Shown here piece after piece: positions 56,198 through 64,000 of a stretch of DNA of 64,000 nucleotides. The notes beneath the pieces were generated by a model. It saw nothing but the letters and a program-made list of their open reading frames with translations, was not told the DNA's origin and made no database searches. Within the stretch, counting starts at the first letter, position 1, and the number at the start of each line of letters is the position of its first letter. Source of the stretch: CAHJXF01 sp038240015 (GTDB lineage: Bacteria > Pseudomonadota > Gammaproteobacteria > Burkholderiales > Burkholderiaceae_D); the NCBI GenBank assembly GCA_038240015.1, contig JBBSEF010000006.1, positions 1-64,000 on the forward strand. Direction: 5' to 3'. Made by a program: the position numbers and the translations under genes.

Positions 56198-56217
56198 GCA
56201 TACTAAATTTAGCATAC
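56198..56217. promoter_or_regulatory. Candidate operator of the toxin-antitoxin pair
   Basis: A 10-bp palindrome CTAAATTTAG (56203-56212) is flanked by two direct copies of GCATAC (56198-56203 and 56212-56217). It lies 41-60 bp upstream of the antitoxin start, in an AT-rich stretch unlike the surroundings, and resembles the short dyads bound by AbrB-type antitoxins. Confidence 0.5.
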
Positions 56218-56251
56218 TTTTGGATGCCGCGAAAGTCTTTGTCGCTTTGAT

Positions 56252-57064
56252 TCAATCCAGACTGCAATCGGATGATGGCTGACGCGACAGAACGCACCGG
56301 TTGATCGCATCGAGGTCGTGAGCGATGAACATATTTTCGAACCAGGGCTGGTCGATAAAGACTCTTCCCTTCTTCAAGCCTCGCCATCGATCGATTTTGA
56401 CAAGAGGCGTTGAATCGTTGAATTCCTGAATCGCAAGCAACTCGCCACCAAAGCGGTGATTGAAAATGAAATCAACGTCGTCGAAATACATGAAGACGCG
56501 TCGAAGCATTTTCTTGTCCGGCAGAGTCAAGATTCGAAGCACGTCGACCGTTGAGGAATACAGGTCGACATCGCAGGCGATGAAACCAACCGGCGGGTGT
56601 TTCTCCAATACAAAACTTGGAACCGAACTTTTGATATGCCCCAGACGAAGCACGGTCCGCTTTGCTAGTCTCTGCTGCAATTGCGGAACGTTCATCTTGT
56701 AGTCGCTCACCCGCCACTGATCGGGGTGGTCTCGATAGTCGTCAAGGGGTTCAGGCAACCCTTCTCCTGTATCGAACCCGAAGACGCGGATAGTGACTCC
56801 GGTTTCGCGTTCGACCGCTTCCGCGCAGGTCTGGAGCGCGACCAGTCCATTTCCCCCGGCAACGCCGAATTCAAAAACGGACATCTCAGACACGTTTTCA
56901 CGCAGGGCTTGATCGGCGGCGGCCAGCACTCCCGCAAGATAGTGCGGGCGATCCACGGCTCCGTAGCGGTCGACGGTGCGAATGGACTTTGCGAAACGCC
57001 TCACGAAAAAATAGGCGGCCAAGCGAAATGGCGGCTCTTCGAATATTCGTCGCAGTTTGGACAT
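56252..57064 (-). CDS. SAM-dependent methyltransferase-like protein (TylF/macrocin type region)
   Basis: 270 residues. A Rossmann-type motif MSVFEFGVAGGNGLVAL (61-77), VFGFDTGEGLPEP, and an acidic FIACDVDLYSST segment (about 163-174) fit class I methyltransferases of the TylF-like group. They act on sugars or secondary metabolites; this substrate is unknown. By eye the gene is less GC-rich than its neighbours, and it lies with a toxin-antitoxin pair between prpD and acnA, suggesting acquisition by transfer. No polysaccharide genes are adjacent. Confidence 0.7.
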   Translation of the reverse strand: MSKLRRIFEEPPFRLAAYFFVRRFAKSIRTVDRYGAVDRPHYLAGVLAAADQALRENVSEMSVFEFGVAGGNGLVALQTCAEAVERETGVTIRVFGFDTGEGLPEPLDDYRDHPDQWRVSDYKMNVPQLQQRLAKRTVLRLGHIKSSVPSFVLEKHPPVGFIACDVDLYSSTVDVLRILTLPDKKMLRRVFMYFDDVDFIFNHRFGGELLAIQEFNDSTPLVKIDRWRGLKKGRVFIDQPWFENMFIAHDLDAINRCVLSRQPSSDCSLD

Positions 57065-57170
57065 CGCTCGTTCCCCTGATCAGTTCGCACTCTTGAAGCG
57101 AACAGGTGCGTACCGATTAACGCATCGATTATTCGATACGGCGATTTGACAGTAGTAAATCAGCGGCTCT

Positions 57171-58622
57171 TCAGATGACGTAGAGATCAACATATTCATT
57201 GACCGGCATCGTTTCGAGCTCCTTCTGATCGAGCGACACGTCGAGGATCGCCTCTTGCTGCTTGACCGGAAAGCGGCGCGCAAGGTTGATCTTGAACTTC
57301 GCTTCCAGAAGCGGGATGCCGTCCTTGCGGCGGCGCTTGTGTCCGATCGGATACTCGACTTCGACTTCCTGGAATTTCTTGCCGTCCTTGAACTCGACGG
57401 TCAGCGCGTTGGCGATCGAGCGCTTGTCGGGGTCGTGATAATCCTTCGTGAACTGCGGGTCCTCGACGCACACGATCTTGTCGCGCAGCTTGTCGATGCG
57501 CGGATCCTTCGCGATCGCATCCTCGTAGTCGCCTGCGGTGAGGCGACCATGGATCAACGGCACGGCCACCATGTATTGGATGCAATGGTCACGATCGGCC
57601 GGGTTCGCGAGCGGGCCCTTCTTGTCGATGATGCGGATGCACGCCTCGTGCGTGCGGATCGTGATCTTCGCGATGTCGGCTACGCCCTTGCCCGCCTTCG
57701 CGAGTTGGCCGTGCAGCCTCATCGCGGCCTCGACCGCGGTCTGCGAATGGAACTCCGCGGGAAAGCTGATCTTGAATAGTACGTTCTCCATCACGTAGCT
57801 GCCGTACTTGCGCTGGAACTCGAAGGGCTTGCCCTTGAACAGCACGTCGTAGAAGCCCCAGGTCGCAGCAGACAACACCGACGGATAACCCATCTCGCCG
57901 GTCCTTGCGATCAGCGCGAGGCGCACCGCGCGACTGGTCGCGTCGCCGGCGGCCCAGCTCTTGCGCGAGCCGGTGTTGGGCGAATGGCGATAGGTGCGCA
58001 GCGATTGCCCATCGACCCACGCGAGCGACACCGCGTTGACGATCTCGTCGCGCGTCAAGCCGAGCATCTCCGCCACCACCGCGGCCGACGCGACCTTGAC
58101 CAGCACGACGTGATCGAGGCCGACCTTGTTGAACGAATTCTCGAGCGCGATGCAGCCCTGGATCTCGTGCGCCTTGATCATCGCGGTCAGCACGTCCTTC
58201 ATCACGAGCGGCTTCCTGCCCTGCGCGATCGCATTGCGGCTCAACCAGTCCGCGGTTGCGAGGATGCCGCCCAGGTTGTCGGACGGATGACCCCATTCGG
58301 CCGCGAGCCAGGTGTCGTTGAAGTCGAGCCAGCGAATCATCGCGCCGATGTTGAACGCGGCCTGCACCGGGTCGAGTTGGAATTGCGTGCCCGGAACCTT
58401 TGCGCCGTTGGGCACGACCGTGCCCGGCACGATCGGCCCCAACAGCTTGGTGCACGCCGGATATTCGAGCGCCTCGAGTCCGCAGCCGAGCGTGTCGATC
58501 AGGCAATTGCGCGCGGTGTCGTAAGCCAGACGGCTGGTGATCTTGAACTTCGATACGTAGTCGACGATGTCGACGAGTACGCGATCGGGCTTGGGGCGGA
58601 CGTTGGAAATGGGTGCGGACAT
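57171..58622 (-). CDS. prpD: 2-methylcitrate dehydratase
   Basis: 483 residues, the same length as E. coli PrpD. Dehydrates 2-methylcitrate to 2-methyl-cis-aconitate in propionate oxidation. Typical segments: NCLIDTLGCGLEALEYPACTKLLGP, IRWLDFNDTWLAAEWGHPSDN, and FPAEFHSQTAVEAAMRLH. The ATG gives the usual MSAPISNVRPKPD start; 54 codons of upstream frame lack homology. prpB and prpC are on the same strand about 2.3 kb upstream, separated by two unrelated genes. Confidence 0.95.
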   Translation of the reverse strand: MSAPISNVRPKPDRVLVDIVDYVSKFKITSRLAYDTARNCLIDTLGCGLEALEYPACTKLLGPIVPGTVVPNGAKVPGTQFQLDPVQAAFNIGAMIRWLDFNDTWLAAEWGHPSDNLGGILATADWLSRNAIAQGRKPLVMKDVLTAMIKAHEIQGCIALENSFNKVGLDHVVLVKVASAAVVAEMLGLTRDEIVNAVSLAWVDGQSLRTYRHSPNTGSRKSWAAGDATSRAVRLALIARTGEMGYPSVLSAATWGFYDVLFKGKPFEFQRKYGSYVMENVLFKISFPAEFHSQTAVEAAMRLHGQLAKAGKGVADIAKITIRTHEACIRIIDKKGPLANPADRDHCIQYMVAVPLIHGRLTAGDYEDAIAKDPRIDKLRDKIVCVEDPQFTKDYHDPDKRSIANALTVEFKDGKKFQEVEVEYPIGHKRRRKDGIPLLEAKFKINLARRFPVKQQEAILDVSLDQKELETMPVNEYVDLYVI

Positions 58623-58814
58623 GGCCGTGGTTTGTGGCGTTGGAATGCATCGAACCGATGAGGGAGGCGACGATGATTGTTCGTGGTCACGCAACGCGCG
58701 CCATCGAGCATTACGACCATGAACGAGCGCGGGCAAAAGGATACGCCGTCGCGCGGTGCTTGCGCCAATCACCTCGTCGGGCAAGGCCGCAGCGAGCAGC
58801 TGCGTGAGACGGAC

Positions 58815-59471
58815 TTAGATGGCCGCGACTCGAAGTCGCGCGACGACGTCCGTCGCGAACGCATCGCCGCGCGCCTTGGCGAGCGCGGTGCGCAGATCGT
58901 GCATCACTTCGAGCAGTTCCTCGGCCGTGTTGCAGCGTTCGATCTTGAGCTGAATGAAATAGCGACGATGCGCGGGCAGAAAATCGCGAACGATTTCGTT
59001 CATCGCCGTGTAGAGACGATCGAAGCGCGTCTTCGGGTCGCCCATCTCGCCGTGACTATCGGTCGCCGGCGGTTGCGCGAGCGCAGTCGGTTCAGGCGCG
59101 GCCGGTGGGCTCGCGGCTGTAGCCATCGTGGACGCGATGACAGGAGCCTGCGCAGGCGGCGTCGAAGGCGCCTGCGGCACATAGGGTGCTGCAGCGGGCG
59201 GCGCAGCGGGCGTGGGTAGCGGAGCCGGCACAGCGAGCGAGGCGGCGGGTGAGGCGGCGTGCGTGCCGGCGATCAAGCCCTGCGAAAGCAGGGTATCGAG
59301 CGCTTCGGCCGGAGCCTTCGAGCCCGCGATGAGCCCGCGAAGATCGGCAACGGTGCGCTGGCCGTCGACCATCAACAGGATGGCGCGCATCGGCATCGAC
59401 AATTTCAGCGCGCGCGTGCGAATCTCTTCGCGGCCCGCTTCGGTCTTCGTGTAGATCTCTGAATCCTGCAT
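58815..59471 (-). CDS. Uncharacterised protein with Ala/Pro-rich linker
   Basis: 218 residues in three parts: an N-terminal helical domain (about 1-70, MQDSEIYTKTEAGREEIRTR and LLMVDGQRTVADLRGLI, which looks like a small winged-helix), a 70-residue Ala/Pro/Ser linker, and a C-terminal helical domain (about 145-218, FDRLYTAMNEIVRDFLPAHRR and ELLEVMHDLRTALAKA). No enzyme motif, no signal peptide. I do not know a function. It follows the binding-protein gene by 200 bp of sequence in which I see no other gene. Confidence 0.7.
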   Translation of the reverse strand: MQDSEIYTKTEAGREEIRTRALKLSMPMRAILLMVDGQRTVADLRGLIAGSKAPAEALDTLLSQGLIAGTHAASPAASLAVPAPLPTPAAPPAAAPYVPQAPSTPPAQAPVIASTMATAASPPAAPEPTALAQPPATDSHGEMGDPKTRFDRLYTAMNEIVRDFLPAHRRYFIQLKIERCNTAEELLEVMHDLRTALAKARGDAFATDVVARLRVAAI

Positions 59472-59671
59472 CGATTCGTTTCTCGAAAGGCAGCTTGTGA
59501 TGCGCGGGCCGGTTGGCGGCTAGCGGTCGATTATCGGGGGGAATGCAAGCTCAGCGCCATGCCCGCGAGGACCCTGAGACTCCGGCGCTTGCGTGGATCG
59601 AACCTTTGATCAAAGCCCTGATAGGCGACGTCGAGAAACGCCATCAGTGTGCGCTCGTTTGATCTTGCCAT

Positions 59672-60817
59672 TCAATACGCGAAACGGCCTTCGTTGCCGA
59701 TCGCTGTCAACTCCACGAACTTCGACCCGTTGTGATTCGACGGGCTGAAAGCGACGGTATAGCCGCCGGCATCATAGTTTCGCATCCCATCAAGGGCTTT
59801 GAGCAGGCTGTCGCGCGTGAGATTCGGACCGGCGTGGCGGATCGCTTCGACCAGCACCTTGGCGCCAATATATGCTTCGAGCGAAGTGAAGGAGAATTCC
59901 TTCTTGCCATAGCGTTTTTCCATGACGGCTTGATATTCCCTCACCACCTGCACCGACACCTTGGCGAAAGGCGGCACGACCTGCGCGACGACCACGCCGC
60001 CGCCTTGCGAACCGAGTTCTTTGGCGAGCGCGCTTGCGCCCACGAACGACGTGCTCGCGAACTGGGCGTCCGCTCCCGCTTTTCTGGCTTGCTTGATGAA
60101 ATTGGCGGTGGCTCCGTAGAGGGTGGTCGCCACGATCACCTCGGGCGATGATTTGACCACGTGATTGACGGCGTCGCCAAGCTCGGTTTGGTTGCGTTTC
60201 ACCGAGGCGAACGAAACCGGCTTGAGCCCCCGCTTGGCCAGCGCCGCCTCGACGGCATTGAAGTTGTCCTTGCCGACTGCGTCATCGTAGTAAAGGACGG
60301 CGAAACTCTTCATTCCGGTGGTGGTGTAGTAATCCACGATCTTGTCGAGTTCGTCTGCGTAGCTCGCACGTATGTTGTAGACGTTCGGGTTCAGCTTGCG
60401 CATCGGCTCCGCACCAGTGAAGGGGCCGATGAACGGCACCTTGCGTTTTTCTACGATCGGCATCGCCGGCCCGCTCAGAGTCGCGCTGGCGTAACCGAAC
60501 AGTGCGAGCACGTCTTTTTCCTCTACCAACGTAACGGCGTTGGCGCCGGAACGTTTGGTATCGTTGGCATCGTCAAGCGAGAGCAGATCAATCTTGCGAC
60601 CATTGATTCCGCCTTCATGGTTGACCTTTTCGAAATAAGCGAGTGCACCGTCGCGGATATCGATGCCAAAGTCCTTGTTGGTGCCGGTAAGCGGCCCCGA
60701 GTGACCGATCAGAATGCTCGTCCTGGTTACTCCCTGCGCACAGGCAAGACCGCCGAATAGCGCAGCGCACGAGATCGCGGCGGTTCCCAACAACACACGC
60801 AGGTTTTCAGCATTCAA
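59672..60817 (-). CDS. Branched-chain amino-acid-type ABC substrate-binding protein
   Basis: 381 residues of the LivK-like type 1 periplasmic binding fold: ILIGHSGPLTGTNKDFGIDIRDGALAYF, GGINGRKIDLLSLDDANDTKRSGAN and FGYASATLSGPAMPIVEKRKVPFIGPFTGAE. Signal peptide of about 28 residues (LLGTAAISCAALFGGLACAQG). Start is a TTG at 60817 with an excellent AGGAG 7 nt upstream; the nearest ATG is 31 codons earlier and would add a non-signal extension. No permease or ATPase genes are adjacent. An 18-bp palindrome is directly upstream of the ribosome-binding site. Confidence 0.9.
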   Translation of the reverse strand: MNAENLRVLLGTAAISCAALFGGLACAQGVTRTSILIGHSGPLTGTNKDFGIDIRDGALAYFEKVNHEGGINGRKIDLLSLDDANDTKRSGANAVTLVEEKDVLALFGYASATLSGPAMPIVEKRKVPFIGPFTGAEPMRKLNPNVYNIRASYADELDKIVDYYTTTGMKSFAVLYYDDAVGKDNFNAVEAALAKRGLKPVSFASVKRNQTELGDAVNHVVKSSPEVIVATTLYGATANFIKQARKAGADAQFASTSFVGASALAKELGSQGGGVVVAQVVPPFAKVSVQVVREYQAVMEKRYGKKEFSFTSLEAYIGAKVLVEAIRHAGPNLTRDSLLKALDGMRNYDAGGYTVAFSPSNHNGSKFVELTAIGNEGRFAY

Positions 60818-60830
60818 TTTGAATCTCCTA

Positions 60831-60848
60831 CCGGAACAGGTGTTCCGG
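60831..60848. promoter_or_regulatory. 18-bp palindrome before the LivK-like gene
   Basis: CCGGAACA-GG-TGTTCCGG is a perfect 8+2+8 dyad located 13 bp upstream of the TTG start and touching the Shine-Dalgarno region. It could be a repressor operator or an mRNA hairpin next to the ribosome-binding site. Confidence 0.5.
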
Positions 60849-60948
60849 CCGTTAGTCTCGCTGCGATCCCCCGCGTGGGAGTCGCGCAACAGCAGCGCAA
60901 TCGTTGACACGCTATCGGCCAGACCATCGAAAACCTGAGTCCACGCGA

Positions 60949-62127
60949 TTACCGTCTCTTGGCCAGCGGCACGAACTTGAGATCCTCGGGTCCGATGTAG
61001 TTCGCCGTCGGACGAATGATCTTGCCGTCGATGCGCTGCTCAATGACGTGCGCGGCCCACCCCGAGGTGCGCGAGATCACGAACAGCGGCGTGAACATCG
61101 CGGTGGGCACACCCATCATGTGATAGCTGACGGCCGAGAACCAGTCGAGGTTGGGGAACATTTTCTTCACGTCCCACATCACGGTCTCCAGACGTTCGGC
61201 GATGGCGAACATGCGCGTGTCCTCGGCTTGCTTCGACAGTTTCTTCGCCACTTCCTTGATGACCTTGTTGCGCGGATCGGAGACCGTGTAGACCGGATGT
61301 CCGAAGCCGATGATGACTTCCTTGCTCTCGACGCGCTTCCTGACATCGGCCTCGGCTTCATCGGGCGTGTCGTAGCGCTTCTGGATATCGAAAGCAGCTT
61401 CGTTCGCACCGCCGTGCTTGGGCCCACGCAAGGCGCCGATCGCGCCGGTGATTGCCGAATACATGTCGGACCCGGTGCCCGCGATGACGCGCGCGGTGAA
61501 CGTGGACGCGTTGAATTCGTGTTCGGCGTACAGGATCAGCGAGACATGCATCGCCTTGACCCATTCGTCCGACGGCGGCTTGCCATGCAACAGATGCAGG
61601 ATGTGTCCGCCGATCGAATCGTCGTCGGTCTCGACCTCGATCCGCTTGCCGTTGAACGCGTAGTGATACCAATAAAGAAGCATCGATCCGAACGACGCCA
61701 TCAATCGATCCGCAATGTCGCGCGCGCCTTGATGATTGTGGTCGTCCTTCTCGGGCAACACGCAACCGAGCACCGACGCCGCGGTGCGCATCACGTCCAT
61801 CGGGTGCGACGACGCGGGCAGCCATTCGAGCGCGGCCCTGACATGGGCCGGAATGCCGCGCAGCGCCTGCAACTTCTTCTTGTACGCGACGAGCTCGCTC
61901 TGGTTGGGCAGCTTGCCGTGCACCAGCAGATGCGCGATCTCCTCGAACTCGCTGGTGTCGGCGATATCGAGGATGTCGTAGCCGCGATAGTGGAGATCGT
62001 TGCCGGTGCGGCCGACCGTGCAAAGCGCGGTGTTGCCCGCCGTGACACCGGACAGCGCTACCGATTTCTTGGGTTTGAAACCGGGCTTGCCCGAGTCGGC
62101 GCCGCTGTCAGCCAATGAGTCAGCCAT
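60949..62127 (-). CDS. prpC: 2-methylcitrate synthase
   Basis: 392 residues of the citrate synthase superfamily. It condenses propionyl-CoA with oxaloacetate. Signatures: VTAGNTALCTVGRTGNDLHYRGYDI, EHEFNASTFTARVIAGTGSD (catalytic His region), KHGGANEA and GFGHPVYTVSDPRN with the second catalytic His. The CTVGR and YRGYDI segments fit PrpC better than GltA. GGGAGATC lies before the ATG at 62127. prpB ends 29 bp upstream, same operon. Confidence 0.95.
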   Translation of the reverse strand: MADSLADSGADSGKPGFKPKKSVALSGVTAGNTALCTVGRTGNDLHYRGYDILDIADTSEFEEIAHLLVHGKLPNQSELVAYKKKLQALRGIPAHVRAALEWLPASSHPMDVMRTAASVLGCVLPEKDDHNHQGARDIADRLMASFGSMLLYWYHYAFNGKRIEVETDDDSIGGHILHLLHGKPPSDEWVKAMHVSLILYAEHEFNASTFTARVIAGTGSDMYSAITGAIGALRGPKHGGANEAAFDIQKRYDTPDEAEADVRKRVESKEVIIGFGHPVYTVSDPRNKVIKEVAKKLSKQAEDTRMFAIAERLETVMWDVKKMFPNLDWFSAVSYHMMGVPTAMFTPLFVISRTSGWAAHVIEQRIDGKIIRPTANYIGPEDLKFVPLAKRR

Positions 62128-62156
62128 CGATGATCTCCCTGTGCTGGTCTGGTTGC

Positions 62157-63035
62157 TTAGTCTTTGCGCCTGGCGAACAGTGCGTCGAGTTTTTCTTCGT
62201 ACTCGTGATAGCCGAGGTGTTCGTAGAGGTCGGCGCGCGTTTGCATCGTGTCCACGACGTTCTTCTGCGTTCCTTCGGCGCGAATCGCTTGATAGACCTT
62301 CAGCGCCGCGGCATTCATCGCGCGATACGCGGAGCAGCAATACAGCACGATATCCACATCGACCGTACGCAACTCGTCGGCAGTGAACAGCGGCGTGAAG
62401 CCGAACTCGGTGATGTTCGCGAGGATGGGCACCTTCACCGCGTCCTTGAACTTGCGGTACATCGCGAGTTCTGTCATCGCTTCGGGGAAGATCATGTCGG
62501 CGCCGGCTTCGACATAAGCGACCGCGCGCTCGATTGCCGCGGCTATGCCTTCGATCGCGAGCGCGTCCGTCCGCGCCATGATCACGAAACCGTCGTCGCG
62601 CCGCGCATCGACCGCGGCCTTGACGCGATCGACCATCTCTTCTTTTGCGACCACTTCCTTGCCCGGTCGATGGCCGCAGCGCTTGGTGCCGACCTGGTCT
62701 TCCATGTGGACCGCGCCCGCGCCGGCCTTCTCCATCGAACGGATCGTGCGCGCGATGTTGAACGCGCCGCCCCATCCGGTATCGATGTCCACCAGCAGCG
62801 GCAGCGACGTCACGTCGGTGATGCGCCTCACGTCGGTGAGCACGTCTTCCATCGTGCTGATACCGAGATCGGGCATGCCGAGCGAGTTGGCCGCGAGACC
62901 TCCGCCCGACAGATAGAGCGCCTTGAAGCCGGTGGCTTCGGCCATGCGCGCGGTGTACGCATTGATCGCGCCGATCACCTGCAAGGGCTTCTCGTCGGCG
63001 ACCGCCTGACGGAAGTTCGAACCGGCCGAAGTCAT
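62157..63035 (-). CDS. prpB: 2-methylisocitrate lyase
   Basis: 292 residues; cleaves 2-methylisocitrate to succinate and pyruvate. Isocitrate lyase/PEP mutase fold with DIDTGWGGAFNIART (Mg site, 83-97), HMEDQVGTKRCGHRPGK with the catalytic Cys120 in KRCGH, and VIMARTDALA. Standard length. It lies 16 bp after the mdh stop, and a hairpin spans the junction. Confidence 0.96.
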   Translation of the reverse strand: MTSAGSNFRQAVADEKPLQVIGAINAYTARMAEATGFKALYLSGGGLAANSLGMPDLGISTMEDVLTDVRRITDVTSLPLLVDIDTGWGGAFNIARTIRSMEKAGAGAVHMEDQVGTKRCGHRPGKEVVAKEEMVDRVKAAVDARRDDGFVIMARTDALAIEGIAAAIERAVAYVEAGADMIFPEAMTELAMYRKFKDAVKVPILANITEFGFTPLFTADELRTVDVDIVLYCCSAYRAMNAAALKVYQAIRAEGTQKNVVDTMQTRADLYEHLGYHEYEEKLDALFARRKD

Positions 63036-63057
63036 CGTGATCCTCTGACGATCACGA
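63035..63057 (-). promoter_or_regulatory. Hairpin across the mdh stop and prpB start
   Basis: TCGTGATC (63057-63050 on the minus strand) pairs perfectly with GATCACGA (63042-63035), loop GTCAGAG. The left arm includes the mdh stop codon; the right arm reaches the first base of the prpB start codon, and the AGAGGA ribosome-binding site spans the loop and stem. It could make prpB translation depend on ribosomes finishing mdh. Confidence 0.5.
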
Positions 63058-64000
63058 CAACAGATGCTTCACGCCGTCCTGCTCTTCGGTCAGCTCCTTC
63101 AGTGTCGCGTTCATCTTCTCGCGACTGAAGGCGTCGATCTCGAGACCCTTGACGATTTCATATTTGCCGTCCTTGGTCACGACCGGAAAACCATAGACGA
63201 TATCTTTCGGAATGTCGTAGCTGCCGTCCGAAGCGATGCCCATCGTGACCCACTTGCCGTCGCTGCCGATCAGCCAGTCGTGCACGTGATCGATCGCGGC
63301 GTTCGCGGCGGACGCGGCCGACGAGAGGCCGCGCGCTTCGATGATCGCCGCGCCGCGCTTGCCTACTGTAGGGATGAACTTGTCGCGATTCCATCCGTCG
63401 TCGGCGATAGTGTCCTTCATGCTCTTGCCGGCGACAGTCGCGAAGCGGTAGTCGGGATACATGGTCGGCGAGTGATTGCCCCACACGATCAGCTTCTCGA
63501 TCTCGCCGACCGCCGTTCCCGTCTTCGTCGCCAGTTGCGACAGCGCGCGGTTGTGATCGAGACGCAGCATCGCGGTAAAGTTTTCGCGCGGAAGATCGGG
63601 CGCCGACTTCATCGCGATGTAAGCGTTGGTGTTGGCCGGATTGCCGACCACGAGCACCTTGACGTCGCGACTCGCAACTTCATTCAAGGCCTTGCCTTGC
63701 GCCGTGAAAATTTGCGCATTGGCGGAGAGCAGGTCCTTGCGCTCCATGCCCGGCCCGCGCGGACGCGCGCCCACCAGCAAGGCCACGTCGGCGTCCTTGA
63801 ACGCGACCTTAGGATCGCCCGTTGCAACGATGCCTTGAAGAAGCGGGAACGCGCAGTCCTCGAGCTCCATGATCACGCCGGCCAGCGCCTTTTGCGCCTT
63901 CTCGTCCGGGATTTCGAGCAGCTGCAGGATCACCGGTTGGTCGGGGCCGAGCAAGTCGCCGTTGGCGATGCGGAACAACAGCGCGTAGCCGATCTGGCCT
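63052..64000 (-). CDS. mdh: Malate dehydrogenase (N-terminus beyond window)
   Basis: 316 visible residues; the frame is open to the window end and lacks only the first 12 to 20 residues, including the glycine-rich NAD loop. Features of the 327-residue betaproteobacterial MDH: ALLFRIANGDLLGPDQPVILQLLEI, GARPRGPGMERKDLL, VVGNPANTNAYIA and catalytic His in IVWGNHSPTMYPD. Converts malate to oxaloacetate, which prpC encoded downstream then uses. Co-transcribed with prpB and prpC on spacing grounds. Confidence 0.96.
   Translation of the reverse strand, partial: GQIGYALLFRIANGDLLGPDQPVILQLLEIPDEKAQKALAGVIMELEDCAFPLLQGIVATGDPKVAFKDADVALLVGARPRGPGMERKDLLSANAQIFTAQGKALNEVASRDVKVLVVGNPANTNAYIAMKSAPDLPRENFTAMLRLDHNRALSQLATKTGTAVGEIEKLIVWGNHSPTMYPDYRFATVAGKSMKDTIADDGWNRDKFIPTVGKRGAAIIEARGLSSAASAANAAIDHVHDWLIGSDGKWVTMGIASDGSYDIPKDIVYGFPVVTKDGKYEIVKGLEIDAFSREKMNATLKELTEEQDGVKHLLS

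Noticed and set aside
57080..57283. Small minus-strand frame at the 3' end of prpD
   Set aside because: Lies mostly within prpD in another frame and has the Arg/Ser-rich composition of a shadow.

Overview
The window is a chromosomal segment of a high-GC Gram-negative bacterium, most likely a betaproteobacterium of the Burkholderiales type. The evidence is gene order and family membership: hflK-hflC-DUF2065-hisZ-purA, rnr-rlmB, rpsO-pnp, tpiA-secG-tRNA-Leu-nuoA to nuoN, a DUF2863 gene, an EpsA-type LuxR regulator, a short H-NS-family protein and an mdh/prpB/prpC/prpD/acnA neighbourhood. I see no insertion sequence, prophage, CRISPR array or rRNA gene. Both window edges cut genes: hflK on the left and mdh on the right.

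Layout. 1-8.2 kb: housekeeping genes for membrane-protease control (HflKC), histidine and purine synthesis (HisZ, PurA, a phosphoribosyltransferase), tRNA-Leu(CAG) on the minus strand, RNase R and the 23S rRNA methylase RlmB. 8.2-11.0 kb: an exported methyltransferase-like protein, a decayed sirtuin gene and a secreted M28 peptidase. 11.2-13.8 kb: rpsO and pnp. 14.0-15.7 kb: an inverted two-gene accessory insert, a metzincin-type metalloprotease with five N-terminal repeats plus a HEAT-repeat protein. 16.0-18.6 kb: a quinone oxidoreductase, tpiA, secG and tRNA-Leu(GAG). 18.7-34.1 kb: a complete 13-subunit respiratory complex I operon, interrupted between nuoD and nuoE by an exported DUF4019 protein and a 29-codon frame.

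34.2-40.6 kb: a NUDIX hydrolase, a convergent FAD oxidoreductase, a membrane protein, and an EpsA-type regulator followed by a periplasmic molybdenum hydroxylase pair (IorB/IorA type). A 20-bp palindrome lies between the regulator and the enzyme genes. 40.6-45.1 kb: fatty-acid and ketone-body functions (ETF-quinone oxidoreductase, SDR, thioesterase, 3-oxoacid CoA-transferase A and B). 45.2-52.6 kb: H-NS-like protein, aminotransferase, M14 carboxypeptidase, an orphan peptide-binding protein, a DHA2 drug exporter and a DUF2863 protein. 52.7-64 kb, all on the minus strand: methylcitrate/TCA genes mdh, prpB, prpC, prpD and acnA, with accessory genes between them (an amino-acid-type binding protein, an Ala/Pro-rich protein, a methyltransferase and a VapBC-type toxin-antitoxin pair).

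How they work together. NADH from the TCA and methylcitrate enzymes feeds complex I, and ETF-QO delivers beta-oxidation electrons to the same quinone pool. prpB, prpC, prpD and AcnA could together run propionyl-CoA through the methylcitrate cycle without AcnD or PrpF. The least explained material is the repeat-metzincin/HEAT pair, the complex I insertion and the regulator-palindrome-molybdoenzyme unit.
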